64,000 nucleotides of DNA from Bacteroidia bacterium (GTDB lineage Bacteria > Bacteroidota > Bacteroidia > B-17B0 > Aurantibacillaceae). Shown here one piece after another: positions 63,773 to 64,000 of the stretch; the stretch's first letter is position 1, and each line of letters opens with the position of its first letter. The notes under the pieces were generated by a model. The model ran no database searches and was not told the origin of the DNA. It was given only the letters and a program-made list of their open reading frames with translations. Position numbers and translations under genes: made by a program. Location: assembly GCA_020846335.1 (NCBI GenBank), contig JADLED010000038.1, positions 1 to 64,000 on the forward strand. The letters run 5' to 3'.

Positions 63773-64000
63773 ATGAAAACAACTATTAAAAAAGCGGTAT
63801 TTACAGTTGCGGCCATTAGCTGTTTAACTTTTGCCCAAGCCCAAAAAATAGCGCATTTAAGTTTTGACTCGCTCATCAGCCTTATGCCCGAAACAAAAAC
63901 CGCCTCGGAGGCTGCCCAAAATTATTTAAAAGGTCTCGAGCAGGAACTCACTGCCATGCAAACCGAATTTGATGGCAAGTACAAAGACTATCAGGAAAAA
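63773..64000 (+). CDS. Second OmpH/Skp-like chaperone, 3' end beyond the window
   Basis: The frame begins at ATG 63773 and is open to the window edge (76 codons). It has a signal peptide (KKAVFTVAAISCLTFAQAQ) followed by the OmpH start strand (KIAHLSFDSLISLMPETKTA) and the beginning of a coiled coil (LKGLEQELTAMQTEFDGKY). The arrangement is the same as in the preceding ompH, 35 bases upstream. The 'SLMPETK' segment matches the 'SQIPEYK' of its neighbour. The two copies likely form separate or mixed trimers. Confidence 0.88.
   Translation, partial: MKTTIKKAVFTVAAISCLTFAQAQKIAHLSFDSLISLMPETKTASEAAQNYLKGLEQELTAMQTEFDGKYKDYQEK

Overview
The window is a chromosomal segment of a Gram-negative member of the Bacteroidota. 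The evidence is mutually consistent. Five secreted proteins end in type IX secretion (Por/CHU_C) sorting domains, and a bacillithiol gene (bshB1) and a futalosine-pathway menaquinone gene (mqnC) are present. Several genes are preceded by the phylum's TAnnTTTG -7 promoter element. Lipid A, BamA and Skp/OmpH genes indicate an outer membrane. Class and genus cannot be decided from the sequence alone. No rRNA, tRNA, CRISPR array, insertion sequence or integrated phage was recognised. It reads as ordinary core chromosome with a few accessory patches.

Layout. 1-7.7 kb: an edge-truncated secreted protein, metG, an LD-carboxypeptidase, an alpha/beta hydrolase, then bshB1, lpxD and a glycosyltransferase on the minus strand. 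7.7-14.3 kb: a tightly packed plus-strand cluster with overlapping ends (murB, two glycosyltransferases, a nucleotide-sugar epimerase, an AsnB-type amidotransferase and a hexapeptide acetyltransferase), probably making a surface glycan. 14.3-17.7 kb: a bifunctional RelA/SpoT and dprA. 17.8-24.4 kb: a minus-strand energy-transduction operon (exbB, two exbD, tonB, a small membrane protein, a PstS-like lipoprotein, a second TonB C-terminal domain protein and a TPR protein), split by an internal hairpin and closed by a strong terminator. 24.6-36 kb: a YjbR protein, two paralogous T9SS proteins, mqnC, an M43 metalloprotease, CysQ, a rhodanese and a lone solute-binding protein. 36-42 kb: a heavy-metal RND efflux module whose pump is fused to its outer-membrane channel. 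42-48 kb: an rRNA methyltransferase and two large T9SS proteins. 48-55 kb: kup, two tandem paralogs of unknown function, purH, a STAS-like protein and a lipoprotein with membrane segments. 55-59 kb: metH under an S-box (SAM-I) riboswitch and terminator. 59-64 kb: two small proteins, then the envelope operon uppS-bamA-ompH-ompH running off the right edge.

The most notable observations are a single in-frame TAG that splits the normally essential bamA; the SAM-I riboswitch with an unusually long expression platform before metH; the RND pump/TolC fusion with a signal-peptide-like junction; the PstS-like lipoprotein and second TonB domain inside a TonB operon that has no phosphate permease; and the tandem orphan paralogs at 50.5-52.2 kb, one with a perfect 9-bp inverted repeat over its promoter region. 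I did not find a clearly new multi-gene system. Coding starts were moved from the longest open frame wherever a later ATG gave a better signal peptide, a tighter operon junction or a better promoter fit; these cases are stated in each entry.
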